From Stenotrophomonas rhizophila (GTDB taxonomy: Bacteria; Pseudomonadota; Gammaproteobacteria; Xanthomonadales; Xanthomonadaceae): a stretch of DNA of 64,000 nt. Positions 26,799 through 35,108 of this stretch are shown one piece after another. The notes beneath the pieces were generated by a model. It made no database searches. It saw only the letters and a program-made list of their open reading frames with translations, and was not told where the DNA came from. Position numbers and translations under genes: made by a program. Where the stretch lies: contig NZ_RJKV01000001.1 of the NCBI RefSeq assembly GCF_003751305.1, positions 1,593,586 to 1,657,585 on the forward strand, given 5' to 3'. How positions within the stretch are numbered: position 1 is the stretch's first letter; every line of letters starts with the position of its first letter.

Positions 26799-27419
26799 AT
26801 GGACCGTTCCGCTTGCCTGCGCGCCGCGCTGGCCCCGGCCCTGATGACCCTGATGCTCGGCGCCGCGCTGCTGCCAGCCGACGCCGACGCGCGCCCCGGG
26901 CTGCGCGGTTTTGCCCACCCCTCGATCGCCCATGCCGGCGGCTTCGGCGGAGGTGGCATGCCCCACGGCGGCGGTGGATTCACCCCGCACCCGCCGGGGC
27001 CTGGCCCCGCCCCGCATCCCGGCCCGGGCCCGCGCCCGGAGCCGGGCCCGCATCCTGGCCCGGGTCCCGGTCCCCACCCTGCTCCGGGGCCGGGACCCGG
27101 GCCGGGACCTCATCCTCCAGGACCTGGACCCGGTCCGGGCCCAGGACCTGGTCCTGGCCCCGGGCCGCATCCGCCCGGGCCACCCCCTCCGCCGCCCCCG
27201 CCGCCGTACTGGGACCATCCCTTCTGGGATGCCGCCGCGTTCACCGCAGGCGTGGCCGTCACGTCGGCCGTGATCGGCTCGATCGTCTACTCGCTGCCGG
27301 TGGACTGCAGCACGGTCGTCGTCAACGGCATCGGCTACCAGCAGTGCGACAACGCCTGGTATCAGCCGCGCTATGCGGGCACCACGGTGCAGTACATCGT
27401 CGTGGATGCGCCGCGATGA
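26799..27419 (+). CDS. Secreted proline/glycine-rich protein with conserved C-terminal domain, copy A
   Basis: 206 residues: a Sec signal (about 1-31), a Gly/His-rich stretch, a Pro-Gly repeat region (about 60-137) ending in a run of prolines, and a C-terminal domain (about 138-206). That domain has HPFWDAAAFTAGVAVTSAVI, two cysteines (VDCSTVVV and YQQCDNAWY) and the ending TTVQYIVVDAPR. The same domain ends the protein at 32681-33214, where the linker is Asn/Val-rich instead. The hydrophobic segment could anchor it in a membrane. Function unknown. Its stop overlaps the next start as ATGA. Confidence 0.8.
   Translation: MDRSACLRAALAPALMTLMLGAALLPADADARPGLRGFAHPSIAHAGGFGGGGMPHGGGGFTPHPPGPGPAPHPGPGPRPEPGPHPGPGPGPHPAPGPGPGPGPHPPGPGPGPGPGPGPGPGPHPPGPPPPPPPPPYWDHPFWDAAAFTAGVAVTSAVIGSIVYSLPVDCSTVVVNGIGYQQCDNAWYQPRYAGTTVQYIVVDAPR
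26985..27200 (+). repeat. GC-rich low-complexity repeat encoding the Pro-Gly linker
   Basis: Degenerate repeats of hexamers such as GGCCCG and CCGGGC encode (Pro-Gly)n and end in a run of proline codons. The tract lies inside the gene at 26799-27419 and may vary in length between strains. Confidence 0.65.
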
Positions 27420-28234
27420 GGTGTCGGCGGCATCCGGCCTGGCTGGCGCTGCTCGCCCTGCTGGGTGCCGCGCCCCTCGCCGCACAGGAGGCGCCGGCCG
27501 GGTCGGCGTCCTCCGACGACATCGCACGCAAGCTCGCCGATCCCGGCGCGGCGCTGATCTCCGTGCCGTTCCAGTACAACTACCAAGGCTCGGTCGGGCC
27601 TGGCGGCGACGCGCACAACCAGCAGTTGAAGATCCAGCCGGTGATTCCCTTCGTGGGCGAGAACGGCAAGTTCATCCTGCGCCCGATCCTGCCGCTGAGC
27701 TGGAACCAGTTTCCGCGGGACAAGCACGGCACCGGGGACCTGTTCGTGCAGGGGTATTACATCCCCAAGACCGCGGCGGAAGCGCACGGCACCGAATTCG
27801 GCTACGGCTTCGCCGCGCTGCTGGATACCGCCTCGCACGACAGCCTCGGTACGGGGAAATACTCACTCGGCCCCGCCTTCATCCTGGTCCACAAGACCAA
27901 GGCGTGGACGGTGGGCGCGCTGGCCAACCATGTCTGGTCCGTTGCCGGCGATGATGACCGCGAGGATGTGAGCAGCACCAGCGTGCAGCCGTTCGTCACC
28001 CGCAATCTGCCCGATGGCTGGTCACTCAGTGTGACCTCGGAAACCAACTACAACTGGAAGGCCGCCAGCAGCGATGCCTGGACCGTGCCGCTTGGCGCCA
28101 CCGTGTCCAAGGTACTGCGCGTGGGACATACCCCGGTCAGCGTGGGTGTCGGCGGCTTCTACAACGTGGACCGGCCCCAGTACGCCAGCCGCTGGACCGC
28201 GCGCCTGACCGTCACCCTGGTGTTCCCCGAATGA
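27416..28234 (+). CDS. Outer-membrane beta-barrel protein of cassette A (transporter-like)
   Basis: 272 residues from the ATG at 27416, overlapping the previous stop. The Sec signal ends near PLAAQ (residue 23). The rest is a series of amphipathic strands (ALISVPFQYNYQGSVGPGG, KFILRPILPLSWNQFP, GDLFVQGYYIP), ending in ARLTVTLVFPE as barrels do. It resembles proteins often labelled transporter or neuromedin U-like in Gram-negative genomes. It is the third gene of the plus-strand cassette and probably exports or imports a hydrophobic compound; that is inference. The barrel gene in the mirror cassette (34076-35065) is from a different subfamily. Confidence 0.75.
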   Translation: MRCRRHPAWLALLALLGAAPLAAQEAPAGSASSDDIARKLADPGAALISVPFQYNYQGSVGPGGDAHNQQLKIQPVIPFVGENGKFILRPILPLSWNQFPRDKHGTGDLFVQGYYIPKTAAEAHGTEFGYGFAALLDTASHDSLGTGKYSLGPAFILVHKTKAWTVGALANHVWSVAGDDDREDVSSTSVQPFVTRNLPDGWSLSVTSETNYNWKAASSDAWTVPLGATVSKVLRVGHTPVSVGVGGFYNVDRPQYASRWTARLTVTLVFPE

Positions 28235-28281
28235 ATCCGGCGCGGTGTACCGCGCGCCCTGCAGCGGATGGAGAGACCTTC

Positions 28282-28458
28282 ATGCACGGACATCCCTTGA
28301 TCTGGATCGTCAGCCTGTTCGTGCTGCCGCTGGTGGCAGCGCTGGTGCTGAGCCTGTTCGTCCGCCACCGCGGCATCAGTGCGAATGCGGTGCTGGCCTG
28401 GTTCGTGATCGTCTGCTGGTGCGGCGCGCTCGGGGTGATCCTGTCGCAGGTCTGGTGA
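28282..28458 (+). CDS. Small two-helix membrane protein
   Basis: 58 residues from the ATG at 28282, with GGAGAG eight bases upstream; the frame can be extended upstream but without a ribosome-binding site. Two hydrophobic helices (LIWIVSLFVLPLVAALVLSL and ANAVLAWFVIVCWCGALGVI) are separated by FVRHRGIS. It follows the cassette A barrel gene by 47 bases and is convergent with the patatin gene. Function unknown; possibly a small inner-membrane accessory protein. Confidence 0.6.
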   Translation: MHGHPLIWIVSLFVLPLVAALVLSLFVRHRGISANAVLAWFVIVCWCGALGVILSQVW

Positions 28459-28473
28459 CCTGCGCTGCCGGCA

Positions 28474-30771
28474 TCACAACGACTGCCCGAGTTCAATGAA
28501 GATCACGTTCCGGCCGCCTTCGCGGAAGCCCATGCCGAAGATCAACGGCCCGATCCAGGAATCGAAACCCAGGAACAGGCTGCCGTTCCAGATGCCGTCA
28601 CTCAGTGACATGTCGCTGCGCCGCTGCCAGGCATTGCCGTATTCGACCGTGCCGCCGACCTGGGCCGAGCGCCCGAGCAGCTTGCCCAGTTCATAGGTGT
28701 AGCCGGCAAAGCCCAGCGCGTAATCCTGGCCGGTCAGTTCGTTGTGCTGGAAGCCCGCAAGCCGCCACCGCCCCCCCAGCCGGTACAGGTTCTGCACCGG
28801 TGCCTGGCCCGAGGAGGTGACGTGGTAGCGCAGCCCCAGCTGCACCGCATGCTTGCCGAAGGACTTGGCCGCAACAGCATCCAGGTCCAGCTGCCCGAAC
28901 CGGGCGTCAGCACCCAGCCCGGGGCTGGATTGATAGGTGCCTGCATTGACCAGATAGCCGTCACGCGGGAAGTAGAGGCTGTCGATATCGTCCAGCGTTG
29001 CCTGCGCGATCCATGCCCCTTCCTCGAAATCCACGCGCGGAATCGATGGGTCGCCGACCTCGATCTTGGCATTGCCCCGGTAGCGCTCCACGCCGGCGGT
29101 GAGTGCCAGCACATTGGAGACATTGCGCACCACCGCCACCGTCGCACCGGTGCGACGCACACGGTAGAGCGCGGTCTTGTTGCCGTCATCGTCGTACAGA
29201 TTGAAGCTGCGGGTCTGGAATCCGCCGCCCACCTGGAACGCATACCGGCCCTGCAGATCGAAGGGGTGGTAGTACTGCCCGGTCAAGGCCGGCTCATTGC
29301 CGATCTGCAGCACCACGCGCGCTTCGGCGCCATAGGCCGACAGCGGCGAGAACAGCAGGCCCGCGCGCAGATTGCTCTGGTGGCCGCCTTCCAGATCGTT
29401 GCTCAGGCTGAGCCCGGCCTCCAGATAGGCCGGCCCATTGGGCTTGGCATACGCGGAGACGACCACCCCGGTGCGCCCGTCGCGCTGCTTGACCTCGTAA
29501 TTGATGCTGGCCAGCGTGCCCATGCCGTAGGCACGCAGCACCCCATCCTGCATCACTGCGACATCCAGCGGCGCGCCGATCTCGACCGGAAAATAGGACA
29601 GCAGCAACGCATCGGCATAGCCGGTGTGGTTGTCGACCTCGACGAACGCGATGCGGTCTGTACCCACCGGCCGCTCACGCTGCGCGCGCTGCAGCACAAG
29701 ACGGTCGTACGTCTCCGGCGGCTGCGCGAAGGCGAGCAGTGCCGGGGCGGCCCGCTCCGCTGCCATCTGGCCGATCTGCAGGGCCTCGGGTGCCTTGTCG
29801 AAATCGCCGGTCGCCACCTTGCCGGTCAGGTCCGGAGCGATCAGCAGATCCTGCTGGCCCAGGCTGTCCAGCTGCTGCTGCGCGCTGCGGGTGGTCAGGA
29901 ATCCGCTGAGCTGGCTGATCACATCCACCAGGCTGGCATCGCGATCGAGTGCGCTCAGCGGCGTGCCCACGTCGACCGCGATGACCCGGTCAGCGCCCAT
30001 CGCGCGCACCACGTCGATCGGGACCTGGTTGGACAGCCCGCCATCAAGCAACACCTGATCGTGGATCACCACCGGGCGGAAGATGCCCGGCAACGACATG
30101 CTCGCACGCATCGCCATCGCCAGGCTGCCTTCAGCAAGTACCACCGGTTTGCCGGTATTGATGTCCGTGGCCACGGCCCGGAACGGGATCGGCAGGTCAT
30201 CGAAGCGGCCACTGACCCGGCTGCCGCCGGTCGCGCGCTCGAACAGCGCGATCAGCTTTTCGCCTTCGGAGACCCCTGCGGCAAGGGCGACTGCCTTGCC
30301 CTCCCCGCCCAGCCCGATGCCGATCGGCGCCAGCTGGGCGTAGTCATCCGCCTTGCGCCGCAGCGAGCGATCCCGCCGCGGCAGGGTGTCGGTGAACAGG
30401 TTCAACCATTCGGTGCTCAGGACGAGCTGCTCGATCTGCGCCGGGGTGGAGCCGGAGGCATACAGTGCGCCGACCAGCGCGCCTGCGCTGGTGCCGGCGA
30501 TGCAATCCACCGGGATGTGCAGCGCTTCGAGCTGCTTGAGGATGCGCACATGCGCGATGCCCCGGGCGCCGCCGCCGCCGAGCGCCAGGCCGATACGGGG
30601 CCGGGTGTCGCCCGGGGCGCGCTCACCACAATGCATGGCCCCCTCCTGCATGACCACGGGCACGGCGGGCTCGGCGGCCTGCAGCCGCGATATCGTTCCG
30701 GCCGCGCACAGGCAGAGAACCGCAAACCCGGTGGCGCGTGGTCTGCCTCGGCCGGTACGCATCAGCGCCAT
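28474..30771 (-). CDS. Patatin-like phospholipase with C-terminal outer-membrane barrel (type Vd, PlpD-like)
   Basis: 765 residues with an N-terminal signal. The patatin domain (about 57-350) has the oxyanion loop LGGGGARG, nucleophile Ser95 in GTSAG and catalytic Asp243 in LLDGGLSNQ. A POTRA-like section follows (about 355-430, VEVDNHTGYADALLLSYF), then a 16-strand barrel of the BamA/Omp85 type ending in IFIELGQSL. This is the architecture of PlpD of Pseudomonas aeruginosa: a phospholipase A exported through its own barrel. The start overlaps the upstream barrel gene by 10 bases. An ATG at 30762 (TGATG with that stop) is an alternative. Confidence 0.93.
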   Translation of the reverse strand: MALMRTGRGRPRATGFAVLCLCAAGTISRLQAAEPAVPVVMQEGAMHCGERAPGDTRPRIGLALGGGGARGIAHVRILKQLEALHIPVDCIAGTSAGALVGALYASGSTPAQIEQLVLSTEWLNLFTDTLPRRDRSLRRKADDYAQLAPIGIGLGGEGKAVALAAGVSEGEKLIALFERATGGSRVSGRFDDLPIPFRAVATDINTGKPVVLAEGSLAMAMRASMSLPGIFRPVVIHDQVLLDGGLSNQVPIDVVRAMGADRVIAVDVGTPLSALDRDASLVDVISQLSGFLTTRSAQQQLDSLGQQDLLIAPDLTGKVATGDFDKAPEALQIGQMAAERAAPALLAFAQPPETYDRLVLQRAQRERPVGTDRIAFVEVDNHTGYADALLLSYFPVEIGAPLDVAVMQDGVLRAYGMGTLASINYEVKQRDGRTGVVVSAYAKPNGPAYLEAGLSLSNDLEGGHQSNLRAGLLFSPLSAYGAEARVVLQIGNEPALTGQYYHPFDLQGRYAFQVGGGFQTRSFNLYDDDGNKTALYRVRRTGATVAVVRNVSNVLALTAGVERYRGNAKIEVGDPSIPRVDFEEGAWIAQATLDDIDSLYFPRDGYLVNAGTYQSSPGLGADARFGQLDLDAVAAKSFGKHAVQLGLRYHVTSSGQAPVQNLYRLGGRWRLAGFQHNELTGQDYALGFAGYTYELGKLLGRSAQVGGTVEYGNAWQRRSDMSLSDGIWNGSLFLGFDSWIGPLIFGMGFREGGRNVIFIELGQSL

Positions 30772-31949
30772 GCGCTGCCGACCTGGATGTAGAACGTGTC
30801 GTCCTCCGGACCCCAGGCGTAGTCGACGCCGACATGCATGCCCAGTTGACGCGCGATCAGGTACCGCACCCCCGCGCCCTTGGACACCTGGCTGGCGCCA
30901 TCGCCGAAACTGTTGTGGCGCCCCCAGGTGCGGCCCGCACCCACGAAACCGATCAAGGCCCAGCGCTGCGTCAGGTTCCAGCGCAGTTCGCTCTCCAGCA
31001 CCGCCGCGCGGGTGTCCTGGTAGCGGGCCGAGCCGATGCCGCGCAGATCGATGTACGGCAACCGATAGAACGGGATGTCGCCGTTGGCCCAGCGCGCATC
31101 GAGGCGACCGCCCAGCACGAAGTGTCTGCCCATCGGCCAGTAGCTGTACGCATGCCCGCGATAGCTCTGGAACGTGGCATCGCTGCCGATGCCGGGCAGG
31201 TAGAAATTGCCCTCGACCATGCCCAGCCAGCCGCTGGACGGGGTGAACGGGTTGTCGCGCGAGTCGTACTCCAGCGACAGACCCAGCCCGGAGCTGCGCT
31301 TGGACAACTCGAACGGCTGGAAGCGATCGCTGTCGGAGGCGACATCGAAGCCGACGTCCAGGTCCATGTAGATCCAGGCCAGCCCAAGGTAGAGATCGCG
31401 GTCGCCAAGGCGGCGGAAGCCCTGCTGGAATGACATCAGGCCGTCCATGTTGTACTCGATCTTCTGCGCAGGCAGCAGCGTGCCGGGCGTATAGAACCCG
31501 AGATTGAACGAGGCCTTGGCCACGCCCCCGCGGTAGCGCCAGCGGTCATCGTCGAAATGCAGCGATGCACCCACGCCGTAGGCCTCGCTGCCGTTGGAGG
31601 TGCGCATGGCGCCGCCGCCGTAGATATCGGGCGTCACCATCTTTGGCGCGCCATCCTCCCCCGCGGTGCTCGCGGCCGCGGGACGATGGAAAAATGCCAA
31701 TGCAACGCCGCCGCCATTGCCGACGGCCGGGTCGGTGATGATGATCGGCACCGGCAGGAAGCCGCGATGCTCCAGCAGCCAGCGTGACATGTCCAAGCGT
31801 CCGTCTTCGGCGTCACGGAACATCCCGGCGTTCGTCGGCGTCGCGGCCACCGGTGCCGTCGCCGCGGCATCCGCCTGCTGCGCCGGCACAGCCCACGGCA
31901 TCGATGCACCCAGCAACACAAGCAAGCGGACGGCATGGCCGATCGGCAC
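30762..31949 (-). CDS. BamA/TamA-like outer-membrane barrel protein (Omp85 family, no POTRA)
   Basis: 395 residues from a GTG at 31949 with TTGAGG upstream; a longer in-frame reading to 32021 lacks a signal-like start. The Sec signal ends near AVPAQQ. A short N-terminal region (ISRW-like LDMSRWLLEHRGFLPVPIIITDPAVGNG) leads into the barrel, with GLSLEYDSRDNPFTPSSGW typical of Omp85 and DTRAAVLESELRWNLTQRWALIGFVGAG, then the ending IQVGSAWR. POTRA domains are absent, so it is not the assembly factor itself. It overlaps the patatin gene by 10 bases, which suggests joint function at the outer membrane. Confidence 0.82.
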   Translation of the reverse strand: MPIGHAVRLLVLLGASMPWAVPAQQADAAATAPVAATPTNAGMFRDAEDGRLDMSRWLLEHRGFLPVPIIITDPAVGNGGGVALAFFHRPAAASTAGEDGAPKMVTPDIYGGGAMRTSNGSEAYGVGASLHFDDDRWRYRGGVAKASFNLGFYTPGTLLPAQKIEYNMDGLMSFQQGFRRLGDRDLYLGLAWIYMDLDVGFDVASDSDRFQPFELSKRSSGLGLSLEYDSRDNPFTPSSGWLGMVEGNFYLPGIGSDATFQSYRGHAYSYWPMGRHFVLGGRLDARWANGDIPFYRLPYIDLRGIGSARYQDTRAAVLESELRWNLTQRWALIGFVGAGRTWGRHNSFGDGASQVSKGAGVRYLIARQLGMHVGVDYAWGPEDDTFYIQVGSAWR

Positions 31950-32056
31950 AGGGCACCTCAACGGAAGGGTGTAGAGCGCGGGCACGTGCCGGTGGGAGGG
32001 GGGAGCCCGGCACGGGCCCACGCGGGTAAACGCGTTTCAGGTCGTGCCGCGCGGGA

Positions 32057-32605
32057 TCAGCGCGCCGCGGTCGCGCCCGGCGGGAAGCCGACGAACAGCT
32101 TGTCCAGCCCGGCCTCCACTGCCGCGTTGACCTTGTCCGGCGAGGTCGGCACGGTGCCGCTGGCAGTGCCGCGCCATACCGCCTGTTTGGTCTTGGCATC
32201 GAACATGTCCACGACCAGCGTGCCCACGTCATAGGTATGCACGGTGGTGGTGGCACTGCCCATGGCCATGCCGCCGCCCCAGCCACCGCCGCGCCAGCCC
32301 CATCCCCCCATGCCGGTGCCGCTGTAGAAGGTATCCAGGGTCTGCTTCTGGCCGGTGGCGATATGCGCGGCCAGCGCGATGTCGCCGTTCGGGGCTTCAC
32401 GCAGCCCCTTGGCCTGCAGGCGTGCGTTGATGCCATCGATGATGCGCTGCTGCACCAACGGCGAGCTGGCCTCGGGCTTCAGCGCCCAGGTGTAGGTTTT
32501 GTAGGACGCGAAACTGGCCGACGGATCGAAATCGGTCTTGACGGTCGGTGTGGACGCGCAAGCGACCAGGGACGTGGCCAGGACGGCGATGGCAAAGGCT
32601 TTCAT
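32057..32605 (-). CDS. DUF4136 lipoprotein
   Basis: 182 residues from the ATG at 32605 (GGAGACTC upstream). The lipobox is SLVACAS, then FDPSASFASYKTYTWA, the DUF4136 hallmark, and VVDMFDAKTKQAVWRGTASG. A Gly/Trp-rich insert (about residues 105-122) interrupts the domain. The family consists of envelope lipoproteins of unknown role. It lies 75 bases after the Asn-rich protein gene in the same minus-strand series. Confidence 0.87.
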   Translation of the reverse strand: MKAFAIAVLATSLVACASTPTVKTDFDPSASFASYKTYTWALKPEASSPLVQQRIIDGINARLQAKGLREAPNGDIALAAHIATGQKQTLDTFYSGTGMGGWGWRGGGWGGGMAMGSATTTVHTYDVGTLVVDMFDAKTKQAVWRGTASGTVPTSPDKVNAAVEAGLDKLFVGFPPGATAAR

Positions 32606-32680
32606 GACGCGAGTCTCCAAGGCATGGATGGAAAGACGCGCTGCGGTCGCAGCCGTCCTGTGACAGGTGGAACAGGCGGA

Positions 32681-33214
32681 TCAGCGGGGTGGATTGATCA
32701 CCACGTACTGCACCGTGGTGCCGGCATAGCGCGGTTCGTACCAGACGTTGCCGCACTGTTGGTACGCCATGCCGTTGATCACGGTCGTCACGCAGCTGGG
32801 CGGCACCGAATTGACAATCGAGCCGATCACCGCCGAGGTCACTGCCACACCGGCGGTGACGGCCGCTGCGGTGGCGAAGGGATGATCGTCCCAGTGGTTC
32901 CAGTGATCGTCGTGGTAGTTGACGTCCACGTTGACGTTGCGGTTGACGTTGCGGTTGACGTTGCGGTTCACGTTCCGATCGACGTTGCGGTTGTTGTCGA
33001 TGTTGCGGTTCACATTGCCGCCGCGATTGATGTTTCCGCCCTGGGCGCGCTGCGCCGGGCGATTGATGCTGGTGTGGGCGCTGGCACGTGCGCCACCGCC
33101 ATGCAGACCGGCGCGCTGCGCGCTGGCGGGGGTGGCGACCATGAGCAGGACCAGCATCAGGACCGCTGCAAGCAATGAAGACGCCACGAAGAAACGTCCG
33201 ATCACGATACGCAT
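32681..33214 (-). CDS. Secreted Asn/Val-repeat protein with conserved C-terminal domain, copy B
   Basis: 177 residues from the ATG at 33214; AGGAG lies in the tail of the preceding gene. The Sec signal ends near PASAQR (residue 34). The middle (about 58-98) is built of NVNRNVDRN-type repeats. The C-terminal domain (about 107-177) has HPFATAAAVTAGVAVTSAVI, cysteines in PSCVTTVI and YQQCGNVWY, and the ending TTVQYVVINPPR. It is clearly homologous to the end of the copy A protein (26799-27419), while the linkers are unrelated. Function unknown. Confidence 0.8.
   Translation of the reverse strand: MRIVIGRFFVASSLLAAVLMLVLLMVATPASAQRAGLHGGGARASAHTSINRPAQRAQGGNINRGGNVNRNIDNNRNVDRNVNRNVNRNVNRNVNVDVNYHDDHWNHWDDHPFATAAAVTAGVAVTSAVIGSIVNSVPPSCVTTVINGMAYQQCGNVWYEPRYAGTTVQYVVINPPR
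32931..33016. repeat. 12-bp tandem repeat (TTGACGTTGCGG)
   Basis: Three perfect copies (32931-32966) are followed by degenerate ones. They encode the NVNR repeats of the protein at 32681-33214. The 12-base unit keeps the reading frame if the copy number changes. Confidence 0.75.
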
Positions 33215-33215
33215 C

Positions 33216-34040
33216 TCAGTTCTCCTGCTCTGCATCGACAACGGCCACGGCGACCGGAACAAGTTTGATCCGTGACGCGTCTGCCGGCGGCTTGAACGCG
33301 AACGCCGCAGCTGGCACGGGGGTTCGGGTATCCCACCGAAGCTGCGCGCGATACTGCGGCAGCGCCGGGTCATCCAGCGAGGTGATGATCAGCTTCTTCG
33401 GCAGCGACGTGGCCTTGCTCACCCACAGCTGCCAGTCCACACCATCCTGCTTGAACGCATACTGCTCGATCGCTTCGCCGTCGACCGTGCCACCGCCGAT
33501 ATGCAGCGCGCCGCGGATCGCGGTCTTGGGCGCCTTGTCGGTGCCCCACAGGAACATGTCGGCCAAGGGCATATCGATGCCGTAGCGGGTGGACGCGTCT
33601 TCGACCAGCTCACCCAGCGTGCTGCTCAGCCCCTCCACCTGCGCGTAGTACTTCAGTCGCGGTGCGTACACCGACAGCGCCTTGCCGTCGTAGAACAGCT
33701 GGCGCAACTGGCGATCACTGCGCAGCTCCAGGAACAGCTGGTTCGGTGCGCGCACCTTGTAGGTCACCACCCCATCCAGCTCCACCTTCTGACCATCGTC
33801 CAGCACGATTTCCGTGCTGGCATCGGAGGTCAGTGAGAACTGTTTGAGCGCACGCAGTGCGGCGCCCATGCGGTCCAGCGCGGCGAGTGCCTCCGGGTCG
33901 CGCTCCGGCGTGGCGGCAGCCGTGGCAGCGGCAGGCGGGACTGGCGCTGCCGGGGTGCGTGCAGCGCCGTGCGCGGCCGGCGCCGAGAGCGCCAGAAGCA
34001 GGCAGCTCGTCCATACAGCGCAAGGGGATGCAGGTGACAT
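33216..34040 (-). CDS. DUF2092 periplasmic protein, copy B
   Basis: 274 residues from the ATG at 34040 (GGAG upstream), with a Sec signal ending near AAHGA (residue 25) and an Ala/Pro-rich linker. The domain matches copy A closely: STEIVLDDGQKVEL, RQLFYDGKALSVYAPRLKYY, TRYGIDMPLADMFLWGT. It is followed one base later by the copy B repeat protein, repeating the gene order of cassette A. As in copy A, a hydrophobe-binding periplasmic role is guessed from the family fold only. Confidence 0.85.
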   Translation of the reverse strand: MSPASPCAVWTSCLLLALSAPAAHGAARTPAAPVPPAAATAAATPERDPEALAALDRMGAALRALKQFSLTSDASTEIVLDDGQKVELDGVVTYKVRAPNQLFLELRSDRQLRQLFYDGKALSVYAPRLKYYAQVEGLSSTLGELVEDASTRYGIDMPLADMFLWGTDKAPKTAIRGALHIGGGTVDGEAIEQYAFKQDGVDWQLWVSKATSLPKKLIITSLDDPALPQYRAQLRWDTRTPVPAAAFAFKPPADASRIKLVPVAVAVVDAEQEN

Positions 34041-34075
34041 GACGAGGACTCCATGAAAGGGGGGCACGGCGCAGC

Positions 34076-35065
34076 TCAGAAGCCGCCGCTGATGGACAGG
34101 CTCCAGGGATCACCCTCGAAGCGGTTCTTGACGCTGAATTCACCGATGTAGCGGAACGACACGTCCAGGTGCTCGCCACCGGACCACTTCTTGCCGTAGG
34201 TCAGGGCCGGGCCCAGGCCGAAGGCGCGCCCCTTGAATCCGTTGAGGCGGTCAGCGGTGTCACCTTCGTCGTCCTGCAACTGCTGGATCCAGCCGCCGGC
34301 CGCGCCAAAGCCCCAGCCACTGGGCGTGCGCTTGACCAGCAGCACATCGGTACGCGCCACCACGCCGTTCTTGTAGTCGGTGTCGTCATTGCGCCCGTAC
34401 CAGTCCAGGGCGCCCAGCACGCTGAACTCCAGCGTCCCTTTCTGGAACAGATGCGTGTAGCCGACGCTGGGCGACACGGTCCAGACGTTCATGCCGGGGT
34501 TGGCCAGGCGGCTGGGGTCGTACTTGGCGGTCGGTGCGTACACATACACGCCGAACGAGACATGCTGCACCGGGTCGATGTGGTAACCGGCGATGACCGG
34601 CGCGAAGTACACGTCGAACAGGTTGGACGCACTGTCCTTGACCTGCCGCCGTCCGCCCAGCGGGCCTGTCAGGTTGGCGGTCACATCGGCGGTGACATAC
34701 GGCACGGTCAGCATCGAGGCGAAGTTCCACTTGCCTGCCTGGGTCGGCCACACATACACGCCGGTGGCGGCGGTCAGGCTGACGTCGGCCTCCAGGCCGA
34801 GCGAGATCTGCCCGGCGATCGGTGCCTGTCGGTTGCCGCTGATCTTGCCGTCGTAATGGATGTAGCTCAACGACCACTGCATGCCCGGCTCGGGCGGGAT
34901 CACACCGGCATAGGACGTGATCTGCATCCCGGTGATGGAGCGCCCCATCGCACCCTCGGTCGCGCCTGCAGGCACCGCCGCCAGCGCAGCAAGCAGAGTC
35001 AATGCGACCGCAAAAGGCGTGGGCCGGCGGGTGTGGCGGCGCGGTTTCAGGACAGGGATGGTCAT
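34076..35065 (-). CDS. Outer-membrane channel of the MetA/SphA phenol-degradation family
   Basis: 329 residues from the ATG at 35065 (GGAGG nine bases upstream), with a Sec signal ending near PAGATE (residue 37). The body shows the family pattern: GVIPPEPGMQWSLSYIHYDG, FDVYFAPVIAGYHIDPVQHVSFGVYVYAPT, VSPSVGYTHLFQ and LGPALTYGKKW, ending in WSLSISGGF. These barrels are linked to uptake or export of hydrophobic compounds. It begins the copy B cassette (barrel, DUF2092, repeat protein). Confidence 0.82.
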   Translation of the reverse strand: MTIPVLKPRRHTRRPTPFAVALTLLAALAAVPAGATEGAMGRSITGMQITSYAGVIPPEPGMQWSLSYIHYDGKISGNRQAPIAGQISLGLEADVSLTAATGVYVWPTQAGKWNFASMLTVPYVTADVTANLTGPLGGRRQVKDSASNLFDVYFAPVIAGYHIDPVQHVSFGVYVYAPTAKYDPSRLANPGMNVWTVSPSVGYTHLFQKGTLEFSVLGALDWYGRNDDTDYKNGVVARTDVLLVKRTPSGWGFGAAGGWIQQLQDDEGDTADRLNGFKGRAFGLGPALTYGKKWSGGEHLDVSFRYIGEFSVKNRFEGDPWSLSISGGF

Positions 35066-35108
35066 GGCGTGGCCCTCCAGAGCGGACACGGTTGCGGGGT
35101 CATGGACG

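Noticed and set aside
26985..27200. Repeated GC-rich units as a possible CRISPR array
   Set aside because: The units are hexamers in frame with Pro-Gly codons inside a gene. There are no spacers and no cas genes.
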